DNA of 64,000 bases from Polynucleobacter sp. UK-FUSCHL-C3 (GCF_040409815.1 NZ_CP099959.1:372001-436000), one strand, 5' to 3'; numbered from the stretch's first letter, positions 30,001 to 35,742 are shown. The notes: a model not told the origin generated them from the letters alone. Numbers and translations are program-made.

Positions 30001-32824
30001 AATTGGCCGATCTTTAGTCACACATATACCTGAAATCCGCCAAGGTAGTGATGCATTGTTAGGATTTGATTTGTTTGAAGAGGGCGATGAATTACGTATT
30101 TTAGTTAATTACGATCCAAATCAATTTACTATTTCTACTATTAATAATTTACTTAATCATTATGTCAATTTAATCAATGAAATGAGCATCAATCCAGAAA
30201 AGACTTTGAGTAAATTGGAAATGCTTCGACAATCCGAGAAAAGTTTATTGGTGAGCTTTAGTGGCATTGAGAATAGTGCTGGTGTTGAGGATAGTCTGGT
30301 TCACGAGTTAGTTGATCTACAAGCCCAATTAAATCCAGATGCAATTGCACTCATATGTGGAAAGCAATCCTTATCCTACCAAGAGCTACATGTACGCTCC
30401 AATCAATTAGCCCAATATCTACGAGCTAGTGGTATGCGCTTAGGCATGCCAGTTGTTGTATCGATAGAGCGTGGCATTACAAGCATTGTTCTTTTACTGG
30501 CTATTCTTAAAAATGGTGGAATATGGATTCCGTTAGAAGTGGATTGCCCAATTCAAAGACTAAGAACTATATTAGATGATGTTGGAAGATGTTTTGTAGT
30601 AGTTGATCGTAAAACAAATATACGAATTGCACAATTGGACAGTAAGAATTGCACAATTCTAAATATTGATGGCCTGATTGATGCCGCCAATCATATGTCC
30701 TTGGAAAAGTTACTGTCAATAGACATTCCTCCAAATAGTGCTGCATATATGATTTACACTTCTGGTACGACGGGTCAACCAAAAGGCGTTCTGATTAGTC
30801 ATCGGTCTATTTCGACACATTGCCGAGCTGCTATAGCTTGCTATGATCTTTCTAATACTGATGTAGTCTTGCAATTTGCCGCTCATCATGTTGATACTTC
30901 CCTGGAGCAAATTTTTGCATCGTTAACTTGTGGTGCAAGCTTGCTAATACGGGAAGGCGATCTATGGTCCCCTAATGAATTTAGTGCTATTCTTGATGCT
31001 CATTTAGTAAGCGTAGCTGATTTACCTCCCGCATACTTACGAGAAGTATTACAAGCTTGGAAGAATGATCCTAAAAGAGCACCCAGGCATTTTCCACGAC
31101 TTTTAATAGTCGGGGGCGAGGTACTCTCCCCATCCATAATTGATCTTTTACGTTCCGGTCCTTTTGTAGGTACCCGTTTGTTAAATGCATACGGTCCAAC
31201 CGAGGCTACCATAACGAGCAGTATTCATGAGGTAGATTTACAAAAATTTGACACCTCTATACCTATTGGAAAACCTTTGCCAGGCGGTTTTATAGTCATT
31301 TTGGATAGGGATGGAAACCTTGTACCTGAGGGTGTTATTGGGGAGTTGCATATTGGCGGCGTACGTCTTGCTAACTCATATCATCGCCGTTCTTCTTTGA
31401 ATCACGATAGATTTATACCTTGCCCAGTTGAGCTTATTAAGTTTAATGATTCTTCTGATAGTCTTTTATATCGCACGGGTGATCTTGCCAGTCATGTAAA
31501 AGGCGGCAATGGCATTATTTCCTTTCATGGCAGAGTAGATCACCAAATTAAAATTCGAGGATTTAGAGTTGAACTAAGCGAAATAGAGGCAGTATTACGT
31601 GAGTTTGGAATGCTAGAAGCCGCAGTTTTTTCGACTCTATCGGAAAATGGCGAACAAATTCTCCATGCTTGTATTGTTCCAGGTACGGAAAAATTTGATC
31701 GAGAAGAGCTCGATATTTTTATGTCTGAACGTTTGCCCACAATTATGTGTCCCGCTTCCTATGTGGTATGTGACAAATTACCCTTGAATAACAGCGGTAA
31801 GCTTGATCGTGATTTTATTCTGAGCAAAACTAGTGAAGTTCAGGAATTAAAAAATGAAATTTATCAACCAAGCGATGAAACAGAAATACGGTTAGCAAAA
31901 CTATGGTTTGAAATACTTGGTAAAGAAGTATTAGATGTTCATTCTGATTTTTTTGTTGAAGGTGGCAATTCTTTAATGGCCATTAGACTTTTAGCAGCCA
32001 TTTCCTCTGAATTTGACCAAACGCTTGAGACAAGTGCACTATTGCGTGCATCAACTTTTCTTGCACAGGCTCAATTACTACGACAAGGTCGAGTATCAAA
32101 TTATGATTTAGATTCACCACTGGTCTTGTTGGCAGAAGGGGAGCCTAATATGGTCCCCTTATTCTTAATACATCCTATTGGTGGCGATGTGCTTTGCTAT
32201 GTTCCTTTAGCACGCGCACTTGGGGGTAAACGATCTATTTATGGATTGCGCTATATTGAGCTTAACGAAAGCTCTCGTTTTATTAATATTGAACATATAG
32301 CTGAAAGCTACGTTGCATTGATCCGCCAGGTTCAGCCAAGTGGGCCCTATCAATTAGGTGGCTGGTCCTTGGGTGGTGTGATCGCATATGAAATTGCGCA
32401 ACAATTAAAGGCTGCTGGACAACAGGTTCAAATGCTCGCATTAATTGACAGTTATACACCTTCTTTAATAGAAAAATTAGAGTTGGAATTTAAAGATAAT
32501 GTATCTAATCAGATCCTAATAAATCCAAATAAACATTTTTATCTAGAACATCCTCGGTCTAAATATGAAGTGACCTTAAGTGATCATTTACGTCGCTATC
32601 TTCCAAAGCCATATCACGGTCAAGTAACGTTATTTTATGCAAGCGACCACCAGCCTCAAGACTTAACACTAGGTTGGGGTGAATTAATTCGCTCTGGTCT
32701 GACTATGCATGCCTTACCTGGTCACCACTACTCAATGTTAGAAGCAAGTCACTTAGATGTTTTAGTTGCACTTTTAAGTACCGATTTATTAACAGTTGAC
32801 TTTTCTATTGATAAATGGAAGTAA
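12005..32824 (+). CDS. trans-AT PKS-NRPS hybrid megasynthase with terminal C-A-PCP-TE
   Basis: 6939 aa. Order: ACP (Ser96); KS4 217-652 (Cys385, His520, His567), DH (His850, Asp1029), KR (TGGAGALG from 1310, Tyr1453), ACP (Ser1613); KS5 1713-2150 (Cys1883, His2018, His2067), DH (His2357, Asp2523, usual Pro replaced by Cys2366), ACP (Ser2660); KS6 2755-3180 (Cys2922, His3057, His3099), DH (His3368, Asp3550), ACP (Ser3685); KS7 3782-4215 (Cys3958, His4093, His4133), KR (TGGTGG from 4592, Tyr4732), ACP (Ser4895); KS8 4971-5400 with Cys5141 and His5315 but Ala5275 for the first His, so probably non-elongating; ACP (Ser5582); C domain about 5644-6070 (HHxxxDG from 5769); A domain about 6090-6600 (YTSGTTG near 6251); PCP (Ser6656); thioesterase (GWSLGG, Ser6788, Asp6815, His6907). 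Both KRs carry the Asp of the B-type LDD region (LQD, TRD). No AT is present. The modules with KS5 and KS6 have DH but no KR. The TE releases the finished chain. Confidence 0.96.
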   Translation: MTNSQDQSKLEASNLNGSLESKMSDLIDQELRILANIYSQVLKTNNSPVGFDVTQPENINTQRLESDILSIVSKVLKMPLSQIDPTVSLSSYGVDSIAITELMVQISRFLKVSIAPTTFFEAKNYEELIAILSSRYSKEIEAHYVKNNFTDKLQLNTIGTGAPADSATTDGIIDNSSAAKWLSRHRAINSKNIQSNDLSSSLNSQEGDKKASKLASMPIAIISMEGKFSKSTNLHTFEQHLRNGDDCIEEIPPDRWNWKSVDGDPKKGAFTDVKFGGFIPGHDHFDASFFSISPKEAELIDPQHRVFIECVWNLIEGAGYAPSSLSGKKIGIFLGINLQDYTNLVNRSGLMDAMQMTGLGHVFCPNRLSYMLDISGPSQVIDTACSSSLVAIHRAVMSIRHEGCEMAIAGGSNLILTPDQHIMFSKVGMLSIDGRCKTFSEDANGYARADGVGAILLKRLDYAERDGDSILGVIRGSSENHGGSATSLTAPNAKAQAQLIVEAHRQAGFDPRSISMIECHGTGTSLGDPIEIDGLKKSFEELYREHGYKSPIIPHCGIGSVKSNIGHAETAAGVAGIIKILLSMKHGLMYQSLHCSKPNQLIDLLNSPFYLLDKPRKWDRPIIDGLEVPRRAGLSSFGAGGANAHIVLEEYRAPQEDYVGHSSNMNKPYIVPLSARTESALNKIVKNLQVHLTGFNEISDDQLADIAFTLQVGRDSMRYRLAFIVQDGFDLISQLNAYLDGDSSQALEGVVNRKTSGIKEIAGTAREVASQWVLGGPIQWPSLSLIGERKRIWLPTYPFEGKRFWLEQEGPNPLIKTVNNNNNSSFLLRKIDENILEIDLTGAEFFIVDHCIGNEPVMPGVLYLELIRIAATQYFGTSFHIGQVVWLKPLKVKGPCVVRLTKVIDSDDLPVRIEVSSVDNDGVSNVYAQARITKDGAPDSVSIQIKAGIYPVQSIQKFYDMNPRTFSADDIYSTFKTLGINYGPGHQAIESLAVAKDENGNPQVLAKLHLPPHLPGFPEAFGLHPSLLDGAFQAAVGMTLDDKGESKELAALPFAIESIRLLGECSRNMWVHIKNSQVESSNNRVRTLDLTLMDEQGSLTMLLLGFATRTYESDVSNQTQLFEPYWSKYYLSNSAKLEEDNFDEIIVWLSDIDEIDAITLNSKLTSWKCISLPKCVENSHDVKFAFYAECILKQLQVLTKALPKSTSPKLIQLVFPAVSSSLSLEALSSFLQSVSLEYPWLSFQVISLDTTSDINSIASHLKTSASEPQRPCWRYGGNEAEVKSWRSIGFIRPDEISVKPWRSGGIYLITGGAGALGKSLAAEITMNIDVGKVILVGSSEMNSALRDWIFVTSSERLEIIYRQVDVSDANEVNDLVKSIYRDYGQLNGVFHLAGVLQDSSIAVKSPEELRKVFSPKVNGVENLDRAIGNSALDFFVMFASLSGVFGNHGQADYAAANAYLDIFAHRREIARKQGERFGRTLSIDWPLWVDGGMKMDPAIQKFMKQSTGLSPLNSNDGFAAVYKSLASEACQVMVTAGDSKRITDFIKGLEYGAPARFTNDSIKNGSPIFDRDIEQKISGHLKLFLMNCISTLLKVEEDELGLDVELTEYGFDSISFTQFSNKLNESLNLDITPVLFFEAPTIAQLCSTLIKSHAAKIATFFKISLDQKLSHTPAKNEKIKESAIAHDQSLLRPALPVGNSIQDKFLEESKTESAVAIIGMSGVFPKSHDLASYWDNLLNGRDCIDEIPIDRWDWRKYWGDPKVDVGRTNVKWGGFLDGIADFDPAFFNISPRESHAMDPQQRILLTQAWRVIEDAGYAPSSLSGTKTGVFIGIADTGYGQLLARAGADIEAFSMTGLAPSLGPNRISYFFNLQGPSEAVETACSSALVAVHRAVESIVRGSCDTAIAGGINTLLLPDTFIGFAKAGMLAPDGRSKPFSDAADGYGRGEGAGLIYLKRLEDAERDGDKIYAVIRATQENHGGHASSLTAPNPKAQADLIRRVYLQAGFDPRTVSYIEMHGTGTPLGDPIEVEALISAFSDLNRETKNQYVDQPEIVCNIGSVKSNIGHLEIAAGIAGLIKTVLQMQHRTIVKTLHCEKLNPYLKLSDSRFEVVVENKIWCPLDLNGEKLPLRAGVSSFGFGGSNAHVVLEGYKGSVQKSVANIQPVIIVLSAKTAKQLHSCAQQISNMLTDQTELSSLAYSLQIARDPMEYRMGFMAESIDQVRRFLDKYIEGRSEAGLYIGRVKPNHVTLDMLEEDQQVNDAIASLPHRGKHELLLRLWTQGFSIDWRKIFYQQEGQNALRRVVLPGYPFENIRCWIDDEKIPEEDSSILLQKNASKHDHHRYISTFNGDEFFLQDHIVGGRPVVCGAVFLSMVYTALQNIYGRGKAIQLTGHTWLQPMVGSSNGLQVAIEFSSSPSTGGINYKISNEGENESQLCSIGIGRLLNHIPDSIPEYDIHSLKLSAGRSVNVEECYKTFSSVGISYGPRLRIIHELRTSTTNAIAYLVVPDEIFTNEYAMHPALLDGAFQSLIGLMPDLLVERALPFSVKRLVVLKSIGKTAWAVLWKDGESSSENASYSIDLCNDKGQVCIRIEGFMVRSLDFKETRSKIKIQDSENSETIKTVKSNLSALSALSKIAAEVLEVNLESLDPDVDLGEYGFDSIMMTVFASRANEQLSLNLTPADFFEFSTLESLARHISDEIVISSLLEIENSDALHVLNNANLDINWIASAKVGIESQNISEIPLILKNNNDLRGESIAIIGISCCFPMAKDGNEFWKNLYEGRDCISEIPSDRWDWRAIYGNPKLETGKTNIRWGGFADGIFEFDALFFGISPREAASMDPQQRQLLQHAWKAIEDAGYNPLSLSGRPIGLFVGTASSGYAAENTFDQSGYIATGSVVSMGPNRVSYYFDWHGPSEPVETACSSSLVAIHRGIQAIRDGECELAIVGGINSIVTPEGHVNFSKAGMLSPDGRCQPFSDLANGYVRGEGAGLLVIKRLSQAERDRDAIYGVVRGSSINHGGRANSLTAPNTKAQADLIRSGYRQSGIDPSTVTYIETHGTGTAIGDPVEVNALKQAFHSMGADNLNGVCGLGSVKSNIGHLELAAGVAGVIKVLKQMQHQTLVASLHCETQNPYISLENSPFYIVRKNQPWTLINDQENNIVPRRAGVSSFGFGGVNAHLILEEYLPCKRSFAQSIDPVIIPLSAKNEASLREQAQALYNAISLGDFKDIPLLDIAFTLQFGREHMKCRIAFEVESIEQLQSSLLEFITQTDAALSSIQNTWLVSSTSIAARWLAYEDVKWVDDGKRLRVHLPTYCFAHTEYKSSFSRSKIEETFKLSMLNAVPMMEFIKDSNTIGFELNNDQFYLRDHLVKGHSILPGAMSLEIIRMAYDFYMKHKDRPAIDHSNPHLEFRHIVWRSPLRVDSKATNIEVLFEEQSEQVNKFTLKHEDKNSELSTIYLQGAIRFHENSNSAQAVHDLPLLKARCELALNVDDIYEQLSELGIHYGPTMRSISNIWIGHEELLANLQLPSELFISPAYGGESFYIHPSVLDSAFQSCLAIFTASNNQELALPFAIDRLILLSPTTTEMWVHVRALPSNGSIRKLDIDLLDQQGRVCISIEGFTFRMVKSDLFVSPLTQASTNSSKFESIDRERVIGYFKNLFSAETGIRQGEIEPNLSLDSYGIDSMMIMSLTDRLEKDFGILSKTIFFECQTLDAVADYFIKLHTLKLLDLLGSTEIPVQKLKQEQHQNPKSEPTATLSQQSSTDPEPASRELVLAPLAKSMDVAIIGLAGRYPGANNLTQFWENLAAGIDSISQIPIERWDHSSLYDPVRGKPGKSNSKWGGFIEDADCFDPLFFNMSPREAEFIDPQERLFLQCAWETIEDAGYTPENIAPELAPFAGGKVGVFVGVMYQEYQLYGVEQTQKGHPIALSSSAASIANRVSYFFNFHGPSMAIDTMCSSSLTSIHLACESLYSGSCEVALAGGVNLSLHQNKYLALGQGRFTSSKGRCESFGKGGDGYVPGEGVGAVLLKPIDKAIADGDHIYGVIKSTAINHGGKTNGYSVPNPHAQTSVISNALARSGLQAGDVTYLEAHGTGTILGDPIEIAALSKAYQQDTNIHQFCALGSVKSNIGHCESAAGIAGLTKILLQIKNRKLAPSIHADILNPAINFSTSPFIVQQHLNEWPRKSRETSQGSIELPRIAGLSSFGAGGSNAHFIIQEYVDPQEFKFNDLFTITSPGVFPFSARDPERLTQLLVRYVEVLDQFKDSELPSIACTLQNGRVTFEYRVVIVASSRVDLAHKLKNILANKLDLIDIYCSSNFRAEQLSIIEDNRRIDSVERKLAEQWAKTGKANWLNLQRPGEPPHKISLPTYPFSRERYWIPNIASEDISSQNTKRAHLVENSIKENSALLFVPHWSLAEAIRSPNINLNNGRTIIVICDFNKDISRGYQQQLGDVETIVLESNFSKIWERYTSYSEQLIVLIQNILKQDQVNTLLQLVVPLDGERLIFQGLSGLLRTVQLEHSRFRCQLIGLTDLTRDLASILKREQSTDDALIRYVGGNRQIQVWREYQPRQTETFRKELLKDNGVYLITGGTGGVALHVAENISASVNNPILYIVSRSALSVEESERIAALPCKVIHKQIDVTNLDDVHALIQHLTTSFGRLNGIFHAAGITRDKFLIRKNIDDIKDVLAPKVQGLFNIDSATAQCELDFFLLFSSVSGALGNPGQADYAAANGFMDSFALLRYEQVSRGERYGLTLSINWPYWNDGGMRIDINALNSIQKNLGVVPLATNIAMRSLWASFEAHEPQVLVLDGNHDLIRQWMMPLMLSHEIQKTIDVSNKDILEGEVSASISMIDLHEKTCIYLAKYFSDVLHLPLDRLDHNDPIDRYGIDSVLALQIIEAIATDLGSLPSTLLFEYPKITLLANALLKSHLEPLQVILATNMASLEEPIIADTITTLSPTPIDISKDGIAIISVAGQYPGADSVEEFWEMLRNGGDGITEVPPDRWDHQAIYSELKGKPGATNCKWGGFLNNIKCFDPEFFGINPRDAALMDPQERLLLQTSWHLLERAGYTRDFLSKHYDSRVGVFVGAMYQQYHSLDADSESSVMVSLSSYASMANRISSFYDLQGPSIAIDTMCSSGLMAIHQACQSLRQGECRLAIAGGVNLTIHPNKYLGLSKAGLLGSHQECRSFADGDGYLPSEGVGAVLLKPLTDALRDGDRILAIIRGSATNHGGHSGGYGVPNAHLQTRLISENFVNCGVDPRTIGYVEAAANGSPLGDAIEFRALTEAFRLFTNDIEFCSIGSVKSNVGHPEAASGFAQLTKVILQLENQILVPSIRKTTLNPNILFKGSPFIPQAELSQWKRKEIDGIVTPLRATISAFGAGGTNVHLILEEAPGMEVNKDVDSIPEESYEFIFSTHRMDRLPLVISQVYEHLVRHPHISLKKLAQTLSMHRERLFFVTSIIASSYQDLVEQLKVWGLQDVHPLLTPSLNKFDDKEKFLPIELPSYPFCLDSYWINNESIALRVDEPNEEIKTQIFSEDPISQALKIIRAQMVDQLRLDNRLINDYESMRSQGADSMFVTRLIYTVMNEMKISITHLDVEKNGSPKELAALISQRVVSKDGLIIQKTDEKWAQQDHSINTPLTLGQSGLWALQRLYPNTSAYNVPLTFHVEDLNLQALKDTCAYIFKCFPILTIHIDQSSGYPAMVPKVISNPLNIVPIPDDIDPVYFAKKRALEPFTFTPNSTPARFELLRGSKDILLIVVHHIIFDGLSAVILARNFWDAYDCFASGIQLPLPVPQSNYSLFFQYERELLNSKDGEIHIKYWKDNLRGGVEKLQLPFDKTAKPIDSSTSLSTEFLLDSQSLSEIKKCTRKLGINDSVFFLGALKVLLYRYTGQNDILIGMPTMARPDSRFENTIGYFANMISIRSALTGSQTVRNFLEKLQVIVTNGLDHSLYPHVAVVRELNRSSIDLLYQVSYAYQNFTDNEFQGSPQAIGRSLVTHIPEIRQGSDALLGFDLFEEGDELRILVNYDPNQFTISTINNLLNHYVNLINEMSINPEKTLSKLEMLRQSEKSLLVSFSGIENSAGVEDSLVHELVDLQAQLNPDAIALICGKQSLSYQELHVRSNQLAQYLRASGMRLGMPVVVSIERGITSIVLLLAILKNGGIWIPLEVDCPIQRLRTILDDVGRCFVVVDRKTNIRIAQLDSKNCTILNIDGLIDAANHMSLEKLLSIDIPPNSAAYMIYTSGTTGQPKGVLISHRSISTHCRAAIACYDLSNTDVVLQFAAHHVDTSLEQIFASLTCGASLLIREGDLWSPNEFSAILDAHLVSVADLPPAYLREVLQAWKNDPKRAPRHFPRLLIVGGEVLSPSIIDLLRSGPFVGTRLLNAYGPTEATITSSIHEVDLQKFDTSIPIGKPLPGGFIVILDRDGNLVPEGVIGELHIGGVRLANSYHRRSSLNHDRFIPCPVELIKFNDSSDSLLYRTGDLASHVKGGNGIISFHGRVDHQIKIRGFRVELSEIEAVLREFGMLEAAVFSTLSENGEQILHACIVPGTEKFDREELDIFMSERLPTIMCPASYVVCDKLPLNNSGKLDRDFILSKTSEVQELKNEIYQPSDETEIRLAKLWFEILGKEVLDVHSDFFVEGGNSLMAIRLLAAISSEFDQTLETSALLRASTFLAQAQLLRQGRVSNYDLDSPLVLLAEGEPNMVPLFLIHPIGGDVLCYVPLARALGGKRSIYGLRYIELNESSRFINIEHIAESYVALIRQVQPSGPYQLGGWSLGGVIAYEIAQQLKAAGQQVQMLALIDSYTPSLIEKLELEFKDNVSNQILINPNKHFYLEHPRSKYEVTLSDHLRRYLPKPYHGQVTLFYASDHQPQDLTLGWGELIRSGLTMHALPGHHYSMLEASHLDVLVALLSTDLLTVDFSIDKWK

Positions 32825-32830
32825 ATAATA

Positions 32831-32920
32831 ATGATACGTTCTAGACGGAATCAACGAGTGCTCTCTCAAACTTTGATGGCGATAGATAAATCCTGTTTTC
32901 ATAATGATTGGGGCAAGTGA
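32831..32920 (+). CDS. possible 29-aa leader-type ORF translationally coupled to the P450
   Basis: ATG at 32831 opens a 29-codon frame with a basic start (MIRSRRNQRV). Its TGA (32918-32920) shares the A with the ATG of the P450 gene, giving the TGATG arrangement also seen at the P450/HMGS junction. A weak GGAAG lies 9 bases upstream. The frame fills the 95-bp gap between the megasynthase and the P450. No family is recognised. It may be a chance frame, or a short peptide that couples translation of the P450 to the upstream gene. Confidence 0.35.
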   Translation: MIRSRRNQRVLSQTLMAIDKSCFHNDWGK

Positions 32921-34164
32921 TGTCCCGTTTTTTAGAGCGTGAAGATATTGATTGGTGGAGTCTGATAGCAAATAAAAATTATTTGGAAAATCCATATCCA
33001 CAGCTTAAAGAATTACAAAAGTTAGGCCCTATACATTTAGATAAAAAGACTGGTATTTACTTCGTGCTGGGTCATCATGAATTTGGATTGATTGCGCGTT
33101 CATCAAAGATGGGGCGGGATACTCGACTATGGCGCGATGGCTGGTTTAATCCTGATAATAAAGTATCGGATCCAACGTCATATGAATTATTTAGTGAATT
33201 TCAATCGCAAATGATTATGATGAATGAGCCTGATCATGGCAGAATGCGCTCAGTATATCAACAGGCTTTTAAACCAAGCGCAGTTGCATCCATCAGACCT
33301 ATGATCGAGCGTGAGACAGATCTATTATTAGAGCAACTTGCAGCAACAAATGATATTGATTTAATTGATAATTTTGCAGCACCTTTACCTTTAAGAGTAT
33401 TGCGTAATCTCTTAGAAATTCCTGCTGATATGGATCAAGATATGCAGCGTTGGAGCGCTTCATTGATCAAAATTGGCGATGTTATGATGATGCAAGAACA
33501 AAAAGTTGAAGCCTTGCTTGCATTGAGGGAGTTTAAATATTATTTGCGTGACCATATTAAATACTATCGTGCTAGTCATCAGAATACTCTAATGAATTCA
33601 GTCATTTCAGCGTTTGAAAATGGATTTATGAATGAACAGGAAACTTTGACAAATTTGATGTCTATGCTTGTTGCGGGGCATGAAACTACAGTTACACTCA
33701 TCGGAAATGGTATGTTAGCTCTATTACGCCATTCAGATCAACGTAATTTATTAATATCTGATCCAATATTAATTGAAACTGCTATTGATGAGTTCCTTCG
33801 TTATGAGCCTGGGGGGAATATGATTTTACGCATAGCTATTGAAGATTTTGAATTGAACGGTATCACTATTCCTACTGGTTCTATGGTAATTGGAATGGTT
33901 GGGGCAATTAATAGAGATCCCCTACGATTTAACCAAGCAGATATATTGGATATTCAACGGAAACCAAATCCACATTTTACTTATGGTGCAGGAATCCATA
34001 TTTGTATCGGGGCGCCTCTTGCGCACCTTGAGAGTGAAATTGCTTTTAATAAAATTCTTAAACAATTTCCTCAAATTGAGCTATCAGGGGAGCCTATTTG
34101 GCGTCTTGATCGCCTAAATGCTCGTGGACTTAAAACACTACCGGTGCGCTTAAGGATTAATTGA
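32920..34164 (+). CDS. cytochrome P450 tailoring monooxygenase
   Basis: 414 aa from the ATG at 32920; a TTG at 32908 in the same frame would add four residues but lacks the stop-start overlap. The I-helix oxygen-binding motif AGHETT ends at residue 257, an ExxR (EFLR) lies before the haem region, and the haem-ligand motif FTYGAGIHICIG has Cys362, so the enzyme should be a functional soluble bacterial P450 needing ferredoxin partners, which are not in the window. The TGA overlaps the ATG of the HMG-synthase gene by one base, so it belongs to the cluster operon and probably hydroxylates or epoxidises the polyketide. The substrate cannot be read from sequence. Confidence 0.95.
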   Translation: MSRFLEREDIDWWSLIANKNYLENPYPQLKELQKLGPIHLDKKTGIYFVLGHHEFGLIARSSKMGRDTRLWRDGWFNPDNKVSDPTSYELFSEFQSQMIMMNEPDHGRMRSVYQQAFKPSAVASIRPMIERETDLLLEQLAATNDIDLIDNFAAPLPLRVLRNLLEIPADMDQDMQRWSASLIKIGDVMMMQEQKVEALLALREFKYYLRDHIKYYRASHQNTLMNSVISAFENGFMNEQETLTNLMSMLVAGHETTVTLIGNGMLALLRHSDQRNLLISDPILIETAIDEFLRYEPGGNMILRIAIEDFELNGITIPTGSMVIGMVGAINRDPLRFNQADILDIQRKPNPHFTYGAGIHICIGAPLAHLESEIAFNKILKQFPQIELSGEPIWRLDRLNARGLKTLPVRLRIN

Positions 34165-35429
34165 TGAATAGCTCTATTAAGGCTGTCGGTATTGAAGCTA
34201 TGAATGTTTATGGGGGTGGTGCCTATGTAGATGCTTTGGAACTTTGCGCTTATCGTGGCCTTGAGCCCAGTAGGTTCGAAAATTTAATGATCAAAGAGAA
34301 GACTGTTGCAATGCCATATGAGGATCCAGTCAGCTTTGCCGTTAATGCCGCATTTCCTATCGTCAGTCAGCTATCTGAAGAGGATTTTGCAAGAATTGAG
34401 ATGGTTATTACTTGCACTGAATCAGGAATAGATTTTGGTAAATCAATTAGTACTTATATCCACCATTATTTAGGGTTGAAACCTAGTTGTAGATTATTTG
34501 AAATCAAGCAAGCTTGTTATTCCGGGACAGCCGGGATGCAAATGGCTATTAACTTTCTTTTATCAGGCACTTCACCAGGGGCAAAAGCACTTGTAATTGC
34601 TACTGATGTATCTCGTTTTGCGCTTGCAGATGCCAATGCAATTCAAGAGTGGGCATATTCAGAGCCGACATCAGGGGCTGGAGCTGTTGCGATCTTGCTG
34701 AGCGATAAACCACATATTTTTCGCATTGATCCAGGCGCTTATGGTAATCATGCATTTGAGGTGATGGATACTTGTAGGCCGGGTCCTGATACGGAATCAG
34801 GGGATGCAGATTTATCTTTAATGGCATATCTTGATTGTTGCGAGCATGCTTATAAAGATTATGCTATTCGAGTAGAGGGCGCGGATTTGAAAGAATCTTT
34901 CTCTTACTTATGCTTTCATACTCCATTTGGGGGTATGGTCAAAGGTGCGCATCGTCAGTTAATGAGAAAAATATGTCGAGCATCTCCATCAGAGATTGAA
35001 ACAGATTTCATAAAAAGAGTTAGCGGTAGTATGATATTTGGACAGCAAGTCGGAAATACTGCTGGAGCATCTGTTTTGCTTGCGCTAGCTGGGATTATTG
35101 AAACCGGAATCTTTACTACTCCAAAGCGAGTCGGTCTTTTTTCATATGGTTCAGGTTGTTGCTCTGAATTTTTCAGTGGAGTAGTCGCAGCTGGTGCACA
35201 AGAAAAATTACGTAGCATGTCAATTGCTGCTGGCCTAAAACAGAGATATCGTCTCACTATGCCTGAGTATGAATTAATTTTACGTGGTGGAAACGCAATT
35301 CGATTTGGTGTTAAAGATATTAAGCTCGACTATGATATTATTCCTAATGCATGGTCTTCTTTTAAGGATTCTAAAAGATTTGTACTAGATAGAGTTGATA
35401 GCTATCATCGAAAATATCGCTGGCTTTAA
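34164..35429 (+). CDS. hydroxymethylglutaryl-CoA synthase-like enzyme for polyketide beta-branching (PksG type)
   Basis: 421 aa from ATG 34164. Catalytic Glu86 (CTESG), Cys118 (KQACYSG) and His252 (FHTPFGG) are the three residues of the HMG-CoA synthase family. In trans-AT clusters this enzyme adds acetyl from a donor ACP to the beta-keto group of the ACP-bound chain. The next genes supply the donor ACP, the KS that makes acetyl-ACP and the dehydrating ECH, and the large synthase carries the decarboxylating ECH2 and ACPs with the branching Trp, so the set is complete. The gene overlaps the P450 stop by one base and is followed by a 67-bp gap. Confidence 0.96.
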   Translation: MNSSIKAVGIEAMNVYGGGAYVDALELCAYRGLEPSRFENLMIKEKTVAMPYEDPVSFAVNAAFPIVSQLSEEDFARIEMVITCTESGIDFGKSISTYIHHYLGLKPSCRLFEIKQACYSGTAGMQMAINFLLSGTSPGAKALVIATDVSRFALADANAIQEWAYSEPTSGAGAVAILLSDKPHIFRIDPGAYGNHAFEVMDTCRPGPDTESGDADLSLMAYLDCCEHAYKDYAIRVEGADLKESFSYLCFHTPFGGMVKGAHRQLMRKICRASPSEIETDFIKRVSGSMIFGQQVGNTAGASVLLALAGIIETGIFTTPKRVGLFSYGSGCCSEFFSGVVAAGAQEKLRSMSIAAGLKQRYRLTMPEYELILRGGNAIRFGVKDIKLDYDIIPNAWSSFKDSKRFVLDRVDSYHRKYRWL

Positions 35430-35486
35430 TCCCTGAAGATTATATTTAATCTTATACCCAGCAACTATATTGATTATTTAATTTTT

Positions 35487-35492
35487 GGAGAG
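35487..35492 (+). promoter_or_regulatory. ribosome binding site supporting a TTG start
   Basis: GGAGAG just upstream of TTG 35497. An in-frame TAG directly precedes the TTG, so translation cannot start earlier, and this strong Shine-Dalgarno supports the rare start codon of the donor ACP. Confidence 0.6.
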
Positions 35493-35496
35493 TTAG

Positions 35497-35742
35497 TTGG
35501 ATAAAAATAAAATATTTTCGATTATTGTTGAACAAATATACATTGTTTGTCCGAACCTTGTTGGCACACCCATAGACCCAAATGATCAAATGAGTGAATT
35601 AGGTATCGATTCGGTTGATCGACAAGAGATTATTATTCTTGTTCTTGAAGTAATTGGCTTGGAATTACCAATGGTACAACTGCATGGCCCCAAAAATCTT
35701 GGTGAACTTGCTGATTTGCTTTTTATCAAATGTGGTGCTTGA
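35497..35742 (+). CDS. discrete donor acyl carrier protein of the beta-branching cassette (AcpK type)
   Basis: 81 aa, TTG start. A single carrier domain with LGIDSV; Ser39 is the predicted phosphopantetheine site. It lacks the Trp after the Ser that marks the acceptor ACPs of the large synthase, as expected for a donor. It sits between the HMG synthase and the decarboxylating ketosynthase, the usual place for the ACP that carries malonyl, then acetyl, to the HMG synthase. Confidence 0.9.
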   Translation: MDKNKIFSIIVEQIYIVCPNLVGTPIDPNDQMSELGIDSVDRQEIIILVLEVIGLELPMVQLHGPKNLGELADLLFIKCGA

